Assembly: GCA_028293765.1 (NCBI GenBank)
Contig: JAQGOG010000209.1
Span: 1-36,073, forward strand
Length of the DNA stretch: 36,073 nucleotides
From: Gammaproteobacteria bacterium
GTDB lineage: Bacteria; Pseudomonadota; Gammaproteobacteria; Steroidobacterales; Steroidobacteraceae
Direction of reading: 5' to 3'
Below, in pieces: positions 16,612 through 24,542 of the stretch (the first letter of the stretch is position 1; each line of letters opens with the position of its first letter). The notes beneath the pieces are model-generated. The model did no database searches. It was not told where the DNA came from and worked only from the letters and a program-made list of their open reading frames with translations. The translations under genes were made by a program, and so were the position numbers.

Positions 16612-16618
16612 ACTGAGG

Positions 16619-16882
16619 TTACTCGTCCTTCCCGAGCTCTGGCCGCTCACCTGACCAGGCTTCCAAGCCGTGCTGGGGAGACACGGCGCGCAGCAGCAGA
16701 AACGCGAAGCACTCGGGACACCGGATGTGAAGATCGGGGATCTCCGTCTCCGCGGCAATCTTCACGACGCGCTCGATGCCCACCGGACGCCCTTTGCCGC
16801 ACTGCACGCAATAGCCGTTGAGCATGTAGCCGGCCGAAAAGTAGTCGTGCGTCGTCTTGAGCGTGTGCGTGCGACGATTCAT
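16619..16882 (-). CDS. small zinc-ribbon-like protein
   Basis: An 87-residue protein with two CxxC knuckles, C25/C28 in YCVQCGKG and C55/C58 in RCPECF, separated by 26 residues, as in a zinc ribbon. The spacing and the lack of other domains suggest a structural zinc site and possibly nucleic-acid or protein binding. The start at 16882 (MNRRTHTLK) is preferred; the frame can be extended upstream to 17014 but that part is basic low-complexity sequence overlapping the leader of the nucleoside-hydrolase gene. It is convergent with the HdeD gene. Function unknown. Confidence 0.65.
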   Translation of the reverse strand: MNRRTHTLKTTHDYFSAGYMLNGYCVQCGKGRPVGIERVVKIAAETEIPDLHIRCPECFAFLLLRAVSPQHGLEAWSGERPELGKDE

Positions 16883-16934
16883 TAGCCGATCGTAGACCCG
16901 GCGATTGCTCGCGTCCACTCGAGGGCAACTGCGG

Positions 16935-16958
16935 GGCGCTACGGCCGCGGCGCTACGG
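16935..16958. repeat. two tandem copies of a 10-bp unit
   Basis: GGCGCTACGG occurs at 16935-16944 and 16949-16958, 14 bp apart. They lie just upstream of the zinc-ribbon gene in the 307-bp divergent gap 16883-17189. Possible regulator sites; no factor can be named. Confidence 0.35.
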
Positions 16959-16989
16959 GCGTGCATCGCTGCGACAAAATGAGGCGCCT

Positions 16990-17117
16990 TGCAACGGAAT
17001 GCGGCACGTTGCACCAGAAGAGCACTGAAAATTCTCTCAAGATCGGACCGCGGACGAAGCGTTCGTCTGCAGTCTGGTGCACTGCACGAACGTCTACCAC
17101 AAGCGTCGAATTTTCAG
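16990..17117 (+). ncRNA. candidate structured leader RNA with pseudoknot
   Basis: Several perfect complementary segments nest here. CTGAAAATTC (17025-17034) pairs with GAATTTTCAG (17108-17117) as a 10-bp outer stem. Inside it CGTTCGT (17060-17066) plus GCAG (17069-17072) pair with CTGC (17082-17085) plus ACGAACG (17086-17092), giving an 11-bp hairpin with a 2-nt bulge. The whole 9-nt loop, TCTGGTGCA (17073-17081), is the exact complement of TGCACCAGA (17010-17018) upstream, which would make a pseudoknot. A competing pair TGCAAC (16990-16995) / GTTGCA (17008-17013) overlaps that arm, so two states are possible. It lies 73 bp before the nucleoside-hydrolase start. I match it to no known riboswitch class; DNA operators are an alternative reading. 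Confidence 0.45.
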
Positions 17118-17189
17118 GTACGTTCACCGGCGATCACGGGCCAGGCGATGACGTTCCGAATGGTAGAGAGCTCTGGAAACACTCCTGAC

Positions 17190-18299
17190 ATGCGGCGGGT
17201 GGCATGGCTGGTCCGCGCAGCGGCCGTGCTCATGGCGACTTCCCCCGCCATCTGCGCAATCAAGGCCGAGGGCCGCGTTGCGCAGGCGAAGGCGTCTGAA
17301 AGCGCCGTCCTCGTTTACATAGACAACGATTTCCTGGGGCCCGGGCAATCCAATATTCAATCCCTGATTCCGCTCCTGCGCACGCCCGCCGTCAGGGTTT
17401 TGGGGATAGGGGTGGTGACCGGAGACGCCTGGCTTGCGGAAGAGCAGGCCCATTTGCTGCGCTTTCTCGAACTCGCCGGCCGGACCGACGTACCGGTGTT
17501 CGCAGGCGCGCAAATGCCGCTCATCCGGACGCAGGCCGAAATGAAGGTTTGGGAAACGCGGTACGGACGCATCCCGTGGAAGGGGGCGTGGAACGCACCC
17601 AAGCCGGGCCGCACTTATCACCCCGACGACCCGGCGTTGATCCCGGAGTTGGTCGAAGGGACGCCCTCGGCCAGGGCGTCACCCGAAAGTGCCGTCAGCT
17701 TTCTCATTCGTGCAGTACACGAAAACCCGGGCAAGGTGACGATCATCACTGCCGGGCCGTTGACCAACATAGCGCTGGCGGTGCGCCTGGATCCTGACCT
17801 GCCCAGGCTGGCCAGGGAAATCGTCATCGAGGGGGGGAAGCTCGACAACAGTATCGCGCGTGTGTCCGGCAATCCGGACTATGGCACGGACTTCAACTTC
17901 ATATTCGACCCGGAGGCCGCCCATATCGTCCTCACCTCGCCCTGGCCACGCGTCACTGTCGTCGGCGACGTCACCGAACCGGTGAAAGTGACGCGTGAGA
18001 TAGTCGAACGAATTGGCAAGTCCGGCTCGCCGGTCGCTCGATATATGGAATCGTATGCGCGTGTGGGTCAGCCGTTCTGGGATGAGATTACCGTCGCGGT
18101 TGCGTTGGACAAGACACTGATCACTGCGGAGATCGTGGCCAGAATGGACGTCGATATCCTGCCCGGACCCACCTACGGTCAGGCGCAGGTGTGGAGCGAG
18201 GACCAGGCCCCCGGCAACGGTGAGGCGCAGGTACACATCGTCCAGGGCATCGACGTCCCACGCTTCCTGTCCACCTTTACCTCGTACGCTTCGCAATGA
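17190..18299 (+). CDS. exported nucleoside hydrolase-like protein (atypical active site)
   Basis: A 369-residue protein of the inosine/uridine nucleoside N-ribohydrolase fold with a signal peptide (MRRVAWLVRAAAVLMATSPA), so probably periplasmic. Family features are D45-N-D47, VLGIGVVTG, LELAGRTDVPVFAGAQMPL, T192 in AGPLTNIAL and D298 in FWDE near the end. The normal DxDxxxDD metal motif reads D45-N-D-F-L-G-P51-G52, so the DD pair that binds calcium and ribose is absent, and the usual His before the last Asp is Trp297. This resembles divergent 'DND' members and may mean an altered substrate or non-catalytic role. The start at 17190 gives the signal peptide; in-frame ATGs at 17148 and 17160 are alternatives. 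Its stop overlaps the permease start (ATGA). Confidence 0.78.
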   Translation: MRRVAWLVRAAAVLMATSPAICAIKAEGRVAQAKASESAVLVYIDNDFLGPGQSNIQSLIPLLRTPAVRVLGIGVVTGDAWLAEEQAHLLRFLELAGRTDVPVFAGAQMPLIRTQAEMKVWETRYGRIPWKGAWNAPKPGRTYHPDDPALIPELVEGTPSARASPESAVSFLIRAVHENPGKVTIITAGPLTNIALAVRLDPDLPRLAREIVIEGGKLDNSIARVSGNPDYGTDFNFIFDPEAAHIVLTSPWPRVTVVGDVTEPVKVTREIVERIGKSGSPVARYMESYARVGQPFWDEITVAVALDKTLITAEIVARMDVDILPGPTYGQAQVWSEDQAPGNGEAQVHIVQGIDVPRFLSTFTSYASQ

Positions 18300-19642
18300 T
18301 GGACGCCAGTTCGGCCGTCTCCCAAAGGTCCCGTTGGCTCGACAAACATTTCGGCCTGGAGTTGCGCCAGACGAGCCTGAGCCGGGAGGCCGTTGCGGGC
18401 CTGACGAGCTTTATGGCCGCCGCATATCTCGTGGTCGTCATTCCCGCCTTGCTGGCGACCGGCGGTATGGATCGCGCTGCGGTGACGACAGCGACCATCT
18501 CGATGATGGTCATTGGCAGCCTGGCGATGGGGCTGTACTCCAATTTGCCTTTTATCGTCGGCCCCGGTCTCGGCGGCTCGGTCATCCTGGGAGTCACTCT
18601 CACCCAGGTCGAGCATATCGCCTGGCAAACGGGCCTCGGAATTGCGGCGGTGTCGGGTCTGCTGTTCTTCGCGCTGACTGTCACCGGCGCCCGGACTCTG
18701 GTCGTGCGGCTGGTCCCGCGGCAGATCAAACAGGGACTGGGCGCATCCATCGGCCTTTTTATCGCGTTACTGGGCTGTCGTCAGGCGGACCTGGTTGCCG
18801 TGAACGTCAAGACACAAGCCCTGGCTCTGGCGGACTTCAGTCACCCCGGCCCCGTCATCGCGCTGACCGGCCTGGTTGTCATCCTGGCCCTTCAGGCCCG
18901 CCGCGTACCGGGCTCGATGCTGATAGGCATCCTATCCGCCACGCTTCTGGGGCTGCCGCTGGGCGTGAGCCATCTGCCGGCAACCCTGGTGTCACTCCCG
19001 CGGACCATCGAGCCGATTCTCTTCAAGGTGGATCTCGTCGGGGCCTTTACATTGAAGGCTTTGCCCTATCTTTTTGCGTTCTTTGCCGGTGAATTCTTCT
19101 CGACCCTCGGCACAACGCTGGCTATCGGCGCCAAGGCCGGCCTGACGGACGACGACGGCAATCTGCCGCGCATCGAGCGCCCCTTCCTGGTGGATTCCAT
19201 TGCGGCCTCTGCGGGGCCGCTGTTCGGCATTCCTGCCCTGACGGCGCTGGTCGAGTCCGCCGCCGGGGCGGAAGTGGGGGGGCGCACGGGTCTGACTGCC
19301 ATCTTCACTGCTTTCTTCTTTATCTTGACGCTTTTCCTGACGCCGCTGGCCATGGTCATACCGAAAGAGGCGACGGCGCCCGCGTTGATCATCATCGGTG
19401 TATCGATGCTGCAGACCCTGCGCGGCATTCGCGGCGACACCCTGGCCGACAATTTCCCGGCGATGGCCATGGTGTTGCTGACCCTGATTTCAAACAGTTT
19501 CGGGATCGGAATCGCCGGGGGAATCGTCTTCTATGTCATCGTAAAGATATTCGAGAGCGGCTTGAAGGACCTTTCACCGGGTCTGCTGCTGCTGGCGATC
19601 CCGCTGGCGTATTACCTATATACCGCCGCCACCGCACACTGA
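18296..19642 (+). CDS. NCS2 (AzgA-type) purine permease-like transporter
   Basis: A 448-residue inner-membrane protein with 12-14 helices. It aligns along its length with AzgA-type adenine/guanine/hypoxanthine permeases: REAVAGLTSFMAAAYLVV, GLFIALLG, AGLTDDDGNLPR, VESAAGAEVGGRTGLTA and DLSPG near the end. Two substrate-site segments differ: the helix-3 motif usually read as 'APAMGLNAFF' is GPGLGGSVIL here (89-98), and the helix-8 Asp of 'LFD-GT' is Ser269 (EFFSTLGT). So transport of a related but different compound is likely. The ATG overlaps the hydrolase stop by 4 bp (ATGA), giving translational coupling; Met2 (18299) is possible. It would import the product of the periplasmic hydrolase. 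Confidence 0.85.
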   Translation: MMDASSAVSQRSRWLDKHFGLELRQTSLSREAVAGLTSFMAAAYLVVVIPALLATGGMDRAAVTTATISMMVIGSLAMGLYSNLPFIVGPGLGGSVILGVTLTQVEHIAWQTGLGIAAVSGLLFFALTVTGARTLVVRLVPRQIKQGLGASIGLFIALLGCRQADLVAVNVKTQALALADFSHPGPVIALTGLVVILALQARRVPGSMLIGILSATLLGLPLGVSHLPATLVSLPRTIEPILFKVDLVGAFTLKALPYLFAFFAGEFFSTLGTTLAIGAKAGLTDDDGNLPRIERPFLVDSIAASAGPLFGIPALTALVESAAGAEVGGRTGLTAIFTAFFFILTLFLTPLAMVIPKEATAPALIIIGVSMLQTLRGIRGDTLADNFPAMAMVLLTLISNSFGIGIAGGIVFYVIVKIFESGLKDLSPGLLLLAIPLAYYLYTAATAH

Positions 19643-19666
19643 CCTCGAGCGGACGCCCGGACTTAA

Positions 19667-20767
19667 GTGAGTTCAGGAGACGTGACAAACGCAATCGGAA
19701 ACGTCCCGCGTGCCATGACGGGGAGGGTAGTTACGTCGCTGCACAAGGCGTTTTTTCTGCGCCTGCCCAAAGTAGAACTGCACTGCCATCTTCTGGGCGC
19801 GGTACGCCGGGAAACGTTCGAGGCCCTGAGCGTCAAACATCGGGCACCGTTCTCGCGCGAGGACGTGGCGGGATTTTATCGCCGGGAGGGAAAACCGACG
19901 GGCGTGCTGCGCGTCCTGCGAGCGCTGGAAAGCCAGGTTCTTCTCGAACCGGATGATTTCCGTCGCATTACCTATGAGTACCTGGAGGACGCCGCCCGGG
20001 AGAGCGTTCGCCACGCAGAATTTTTCTGGAACCCGACCGCTACCCTCCGCGATGTCGGCCTGTCCTATGCTGAGGTCCAAGCGAGCATTTTGCGCGGCAT
20101 GGGCGACGCGGCTACGGACTTCGGCATCCGTTCACTGCTCATCCCGGCGATAGACCGCGAGGCCAGCGCTGCCGAGGCGAATGAGATGGTCCGTCTGGTG
20201 ATCGCCAGCCGGGACGACGCCGTCGCGGGCATTGGCATCGATTATCGCGAAACTGATCGACCGCCGGAATTGTTTGGCGAGGCTTTTCGCATGGCGAAGG
20301 CAGCCGGGTTGCGGACGACGGCGCACGCCGGCGAGTTCGGCACGCCATGGATCAATGTGGCGACCGTGATCGACGAGCTGCAAGTCGACCGGGTCGATCA
20401 TGGCTATACCGTGATCGACAATTCCGAGCTGGTGCGGCGGTGCGTCGAGAAAGGCGTGGTATTCACGATCGTGCCCACCAACTCGTACTACATGCGCACG
20501 CTTGATCCGGAGCGCTGGGCGATCGAGCACCCCATCCGCCGGATGGTCGAACTGGGTCTCAAAGTCCACCCGAATACGGATGATCCAACACTGCACCACG
20601 TCAGCCCCGCAGGCACGTGGGAGCTGATGTATAGCCACTTCGGGTACGTGGCCCGTGACTTGCGGACGATGATGCTCAATGGCATCGACGGCAGCTGGGT
20701 GGACGAAGACCGCAAGCGCTCGTGGCGCACGCAATGGACGGCCGAGTTCGACGCAATGGCTGTGTGA
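19667..20767 (+). CDS. adenosine deaminase-family enzyme
   Basis: A 366-residue TIM-barrel deaminase. All ADA catalytic elements are visible: H39-C-H41 in KVELHCHLLG, H220 and E223 in THAGE-like TAHAGE, D244-H245 in VDHGY, and D305-D306 in NTDDP. It therefore should bind one zinc and deaminate adenosine, adenine or a related purine. Residue choices around the pocket (HCHLLGAV, HPNTDDP) differ from the usual LHLHLEG and SLNTDDP, so specificity may differ. The start is uncertain: GTG at 19667, GTG at 19682 (AGGAG only 2 bp away) and ATG at 19715 all keep the domain intact. It lies 24 bp after the permease, in the same operon, and is cytoplasmic. Confidence 0.85.
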   Translation: MSSGDVTNAIGNVPRAMTGRVVTSLHKAFFLRLPKVELHCHLLGAVRRETFEALSVKHRAPFSREDVAGFYRREGKPTGVLRVLRALESQVLLEPDDFRRITYEYLEDAARESVRHAEFFWNPTATLRDVGLSYAEVQASILRGMGDAATDFGIRSLLIPAIDREASAAEANEMVRLVIASRDDAVAGIGIDYRETDRPPELFGEAFRMAKAAGLRTTAHAGEFGTPWINVATVIDELQVDRVDHGYTVIDNSELVRRCVEKGVVFTIVPTNSYYMRTLDPERWAIEHPIRRMVELGLKVHPNTDDPTLHHVSPAGTWELMYSHFGYVARDLRTMMLNGIDGSWVDEDRKRSWRTQWTAEFDAMAV

Positions 20768-20779
20768 CACGGCAATCAG

Positions 20780-20812
20780 GGGCCTGCCGGCCCGGACGCC
20801 TTAGGGCCGTCC
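20780..20812 (+). terminator. tandem short hairpins after the deaminase gene
   Basis: GGGCC-TGCC-GGCCC (20780-20793) is followed at once by GGACG...CGTCC (20794-20798 with 20108+700 frame positions 20808-20812). Both lie within 45 bp of the stop at 20767. Neither has a U-run, so a Rho-independent role is only possible. Confidence 0.35.
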
Positions 20813-20874
20813 TGGCGTTGGATAGCCGCTCGCCGCCGACAATCCTACTGACCCCACCCCACTGTCAGAATGAG

Positions 20875-20884
20875 GAAGCGCTTC
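20875..20884. promoter_or_regulatory. LacI/PurR-like palindromic operator candidate
   Basis: GAAGCGCTTC is a perfect 10-bp palindrome with the central CG and flanking bases (TGAG before, AT after) seen in LacI-family sites such as TGAAAGCGCTTTCA. It lies ~130 bp upstream of the TonB receptor start. A hairpin-like CCGC-C-AAGC / GCTTGCGG follows at 20904-20923. No LacI-family gene is in the window. Confidence 0.45.
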
Positions 20885-21011
20885 ATCCCGGCGGGGAGCG
20901 TGTCCGCCAAGCGGTGCTTGCGGCAGACAAATCTGGACAAGCTGGCGGGTAAGTAGCAAATACCTGGGAAGCTTCATGACTGTGTGTTGCGCAGGGAAAT
21001 GAGGGGGGATT

Positions 21012-23684
21012 GTGAAGTCAGGGAAACATGTTGGGATTGCATCAGCAGGGCCCGGCGTGCTGGTGATGGTAGCTTTCATAGTGGCTCTCGGTTTGCCGAG
21101 AATCGCCCAGGCGCAAACTCCCGACGGCGCCAGTCCGGGCGCGGTTCAGGAAGTTGTCGTCACGGCCCAGCGTCGCGGTGCGGAGCCGATCAGTCGTGTG
21201 CCGATGAGTATTACGGCCCAGACCCAGAAGGGCCTGGATGATCTCGGCATCAAAACCGTCCAGGATCTGGCGCGAATCGTGCCGGCACTGAGCGTGTCGG
21301 CGAATGGCCCGACAGGCGTGAATATCTCGATTCGCGGTATCACCTCCACGAACGGTGCGGCAACCACAGGCGTCTATGTCGACGACAGCGCGCTGCAGAC
21401 TCGCAACCTGATTGGTATTGCCACGGGCGGGGGCGTGTTCCTGCCGCCATTGTTTGATCTCGAGCGGGTCGAGGTGCTGAAAGGTCCGCAGGGCACTCTA
21501 TATGGAGGCTCATCAGAAGGCGGTACCGTCCGCTTCATCACGGCGGAGCCGAGCCTGACCTCGTACAGTGGCTACGTCAAAGCGGAGGCGAATACGGTCT
21601 ACGAGGGCGGTCCGGGCGGCGAATTCGGCGTGGCGCTCGGGGGCCCTTTGATACGGGACGAGCTTGGGTTTCGCCTCAGCGCCTGGGGCCGGCGGATTGG
21701 CGGCTGGGTGAACCACGTGGATTGGCGGGACCCGTCAAACATAGTCGCTCGCGACACCAACAGCGAAGACCAGCAATCCTACCGTCTGACGATGAAGTTT
21801 GCGCCGACCGAGGCTCTGTCGGTCACCCCCGCGGTCTACTATGGAGCGGATAGTAAGAAGGACAGCGACGGGATCTACGAGAGCATTCCGTCATTTACTA
21901 CCCCGGCCTTCGGAACATTGGTAGCGAGCGGCGCCGCGATCGCGGGCGGTGGCCTATTGCCCGGCGGCTATACGCCCTCCGGCGCCGTGCCTTGTGCCAA
22001 CAACCCGAGCGTGCCACGCTGCTACACGAATGTCCCCGGTTACGCCGGCCAGCAGGTCTATATCCATCCGGCCCACACCTATTCCCCGGTGAATCTCGGG
22101 AAGTACGACACGATCGTCAACACCATGGTGGGCGACAGCTTTACGGGCGAGTTGGCGCCGCAGAAATCGCCGCGCAAATCGTCCCTGTTCCTGCCGAGCC
22201 TGGCGCTCCAATTCAGTACCGCGGCGGTGGTCATCAAGTCGATCACCACCTATGTCCACGACCGGTCCGACGGCGATCTGAACCTGACCGCGCAGGAGAT
22301 ACCGAACGCTACGGCAACGGCAGGCTACAACTATCAGGTGCAGTCGCCCTACATTTTCGATCTGGCCGATCCGTTCCAGGGGCACTACTACTATCACGCC
22401 CATAGGAACGGCATAGCGGAAGAGTTGCGCCTGTCCTCGGCGTCGCTCGAGCGGCATCTGAGCTGGATCGCCGGAATCTACGACAACCACGCCAAGACCT
22501 TCTCCGGGAGCTTTGCGCCGGAAAACAGGTCGGCGTTCCAACAGGCGCTGTTCGGACACCCACAGACTTATGTCGGTGTCTCCCCGGCAGAGATTGCTTC
22601 CCAGAATCAGGTGTCCGCCAACCAGTGGCTGGCAGAGAAGCAGGCGGCAGTCTTCGGTGAGGCCAACTACAAACTGACCGACCGGCTGAAGCTGACTGCC
22701 GGTGTCAGGGTGTCCCGCGAAGAGATCCAATACAGCTCGCAGACGTGGGGAATCATTTACAGAAGGCCTGCAACCAACCCCGTCGTCACGGCGGGTGATG
22801 TCGTCGAAACGCCGGTGACTCCCAAGTTCGGCGTCTCCTATCAGGTGACGCCGAACGACTTGCTCTACGCCACCGCGGCGAAGGGCTACCGCGCCGGCGG
22901 CGTCCAGTCCCAAGCCAGTCCGGTGCAGTGCGCTGCGGATCTGACGGCGCTCGGTATCAGCTCCACGCCGAGCGCCTACGGCTCGGATTCGGTGTGGAGC
23001 TACGAGGGTGGCGCCAAGGTGAATGCCCTGGACGGCCGCGTCCATCTGGCGGGAAGTGTATTCTACATTACCTGGAACAGGCCCCAGACACCTTATACGT
23101 TACCAACCTGCGTATTCAACTACATCACCAACATTGGCAAGGCGGTCAGCCAGGGCTTCGATCTGCAAGCCACGGTGAAGCCCCTGGACGGCGTAACCGT
23201 CAATCTCGCCATGGCTTACACGGACGCGCACTACACGCAGCAGGTCAACGCAGTGAACGGCTCACTCCTCGTCGCTGACGGCCAGGGTTTCGTCGGGATT
23301 CCGAACTGGACGGGCAATATCGGGGGACGCTACGACTTCGCGGTCGGCGCCCGCCACCTGGGCTACTTTCAGGCCGATTACCAGTACACGGGCAGATATA
23401 GGAACTCGAGCGGTCCGGGCACGAGCGGCTATTCACCCGACTATTACGAGACCCCCGCGACGGGCTATGTGACCACGAGGCTCGGCGTCGAGTGGAACAG
23501 TTACGACATTTCGCTATTTGCCGACAATCTCCTCAACCAGGACACGCTGATACCGAGCACACTTAGCGGACGCTACGGGTGCCGAAACAGCGATTGCAGC
23601 GTGTTCGGCTCCTACTATCACGACGTGAAGGGCACGACCTTCAGGCCGCGCATGGTTGGCGTCACGGCGACTTATCGCTTCTGA
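21012..23684 (+). CDS. TonB-dependent outer-membrane receptor
   Basis: An 890-residue receptor. It has a signal peptide with a hydrophobic core (GVLVMVAFIVALGL, cleavage near IAQA-QTP), TonB-box-like EVVVTAQRR, a plug with VEVLKGPQGTLYGGSSEGG and a long barrel ending in RF. GTG at 21012 is used, with GAGGGGGG a few bases before. It is larger than the receptor at 8049-10124 because of long extracellular loops, notably around residues 270-420. It follows the purine operon in the same direction with a 244-bp gap holding a LacI-like palindrome, so it probably has its own promoter. It likely brings the purine-nucleoside-like substrate, possibly conjugated, across the outer membrane (inference). 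Confidence 0.92.
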   Translation: MKSGKHVGIASAGPGVLVMVAFIVALGLPRIAQAQTPDGASPGAVQEVVVTAQRRGAEPISRVPMSITAQTQKGLDDLGIKTVQDLARIVPALSVSANGPTGVNISIRGITSTNGAATTGVYVDDSALQTRNLIGIATGGGVFLPPLFDLERVEVLKGPQGTLYGGSSEGGTVRFITAEPSLTSYSGYVKAEANTVYEGGPGGEFGVALGGPLIRDELGFRLSAWGRRIGGWVNHVDWRDPSNIVARDTNSEDQQSYRLTMKFAPTEALSVTPAVYYGADSKKDSDGIYESIPSFTTPAFGTLVASGAAIAGGGLLPGGYTPSGAVPCANNPSVPRCYTNVPGYAGQQVYIHPAHTYSPVNLGKYDTIVNTMVGDSFTGELAPQKSPRKSSLFLPSLALQFSTAAVVIKSITTYVHDRSDGDLNLTAQEIPNATATAGYNYQVQSPYIFDLADPFQGHYYYHAHRNGIAEELRLSSASLERHLSWIAGIYDNHAKTFSGSFAPENRSAFQQALFGHPQTYVGVSPAEIASQNQVSANQWLAEKQAAVFGEANYKLTDRLKLTAGVRVSREEIQYSSQTWGIIYRRPATNPVVTAGDVVETPVTPKFGVSYQVTPNDLLYATAAKGYRAGGVQSQASPVQCAADLTALGISSTPSAYGSDSVWSYEGGAKVNALDGRVHLAGSVFYITWNRPQTPYTLPTCVFNYITNIGKAVSQGFDLQATVKPLDGVTVNLAMAYTDAHYTQQVNAVNGSLLVADGQGFVGIPNWTGNIGGRYDFAVGARHLGYFQADYQYTGRYRNSSGPGTSGYSPDYYETPATGYVTTRLGVEWNSYDISLFADNLLNQDTLIPSTLSGRYGCRNSDCSVFGSYYHDVKGTTFRPRMVGVTATYRF

Positions 23685-23689
23685 TCCGT

Positions 23690-23720
23690 CCCACCGCATC
23701 GACGACTGCGATGCGGTGGG
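23690..23720. terminator. strong hairpin between convergent genes
   Basis: CCCACCGCATCG (23690-23701) and CGATGCGGTGGG (23709-23720) form a perfect 12-bp stem with a 7-nt loop. It starts 6 bp after the receptor stop and lies 19 bp before the stop of the opposing peroxiredoxin gene, so it may serve both. No U-run is present. Confidence 0.65.
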
Positions 23721-23739
23721 AAGGCCGTTGGACGTGGTG

Positions 23740-24399
23740 TTACCTTGGTTGCGGAGTAATGCGCAGATAGGGCCTCGGCGCCTTCCACCCGGCAGGGAAT
23801 TGAGTCTTGGCCTGCTCGTCGGAGACAGACGTCGGAATGATCACGTCGTCGCCACGATTCCAGTTCACGGGAGTGGCCACATTGTGGGTCGCGTTCAACT
23901 GGATCGCATCGAGCGCTCGCAGGACTTCATCGAAGTTCCGGCCGGCACTCATCGGATACGTGAGAATTAGCTTGACCCTCTTGTCAGGTCCGATGAGAAA
24001 CACCGAGCGGACTGTCGCATTGTCCGCGGGCGTGCGCGATTTGGCTGCACCTCGCGCCTCCGCCGGGAGCATGTCATAGAGCTTCGCGATCTTCAGCTCC
24101 GGGTCACCGATCAGCGGATAGTTGACCGTCGCTCCCTGCGTCTCTTCGATGTCTTTCGCCCACCTCTTGTGGTCCTCGACCGAGTCGACGCTCAAACCGA
24201 TGACCTTCGTGTTGCGCTTCTCGAACTCCGGCTTCAGGCGCGCCATGTAGCCAAGCTCGGTCGTGCATACCGGCGTGAAGTCCTTCGGATGCGAGAACAG
24301 GATCGCCCATCCAGTGCCGATCCACTCGTGGAATTTGATCTTGCCTTCCGTCGTGTCCGCGGTGAAGTCGGGCACGTCGTCACCTATACGCAATGACAT
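23740..24399 (-). CDS. 1-Cys peroxiredoxin (Prx6-like)
   Basis: A 219-residue thiol peroxidase of the AhpC/TSA superfamily, 1-Cys Prx6 subgroup. The peroxidatic Cys45 sits in DFTPVCTTELG, and no second cysteine is present in the protein. The extended C-terminal domain (NWNRGDDVIIPTSVSDEQAK) is diagnostic of Prx6. It reduces H2O2 and organic peroxides in the cytoplasm. The start at 24399 follows a perfect GGAGGTTCC ribosome site. An AT-rich stretch with TACAAT on this strand (24469-24474) may be its -10 box. It is divergent from the persulfide-dioxygenase gene, consistent with a shared redox or sulfur stress response. Confidence 0.93.
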   Translation of the reverse strand: MSLRIGDDVPDFTADTTEGKIKFHEWIGTGWAILFSHPKDFTPVCTTELGYMARLKPEFEKRNTKVIGLSVDSVEDHKRWAKDIEETQGATVNYPLIGDPELKIAKLYDMLPAEARGAAKSRTPADNATVRSVFLIGPDKRVKLILTYPMSAGRNFDEVLRALDAIQLNATHNVATPVNWNRGDDVIIPTSVSDEQAKTQFPAGWKAPRPYLRITPQPR

Positions 24400-24542
24400 T
24401 GGAACCTCCGGTGCGATTCGCTGCTGTTGCACCGCCCTCGAGCGGCTTACCCATCGGCTTTCGGATCTATTGTATTCCTGCCTCGTCCCTTTGAGCAGCG
24501 CAAAGGCGTAAGCTGCCGAGGCGTTCCGTGGGGGGAGTGGTC

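Noticed and set aside
17008..17117. Integron attC recombination site as an explanation of the inverted repeats
   Set aside because: The arms lack the RYYYAAC/GTTRRRY core motifs, and no integrase or cassette array is near.
16989..17189. N-terminal extension of the nucleoside hydrolase frame
   Set aside because: The added residues are basic and unlike any protein, sit before a good signal peptide and overlap the inverted-repeat leader.
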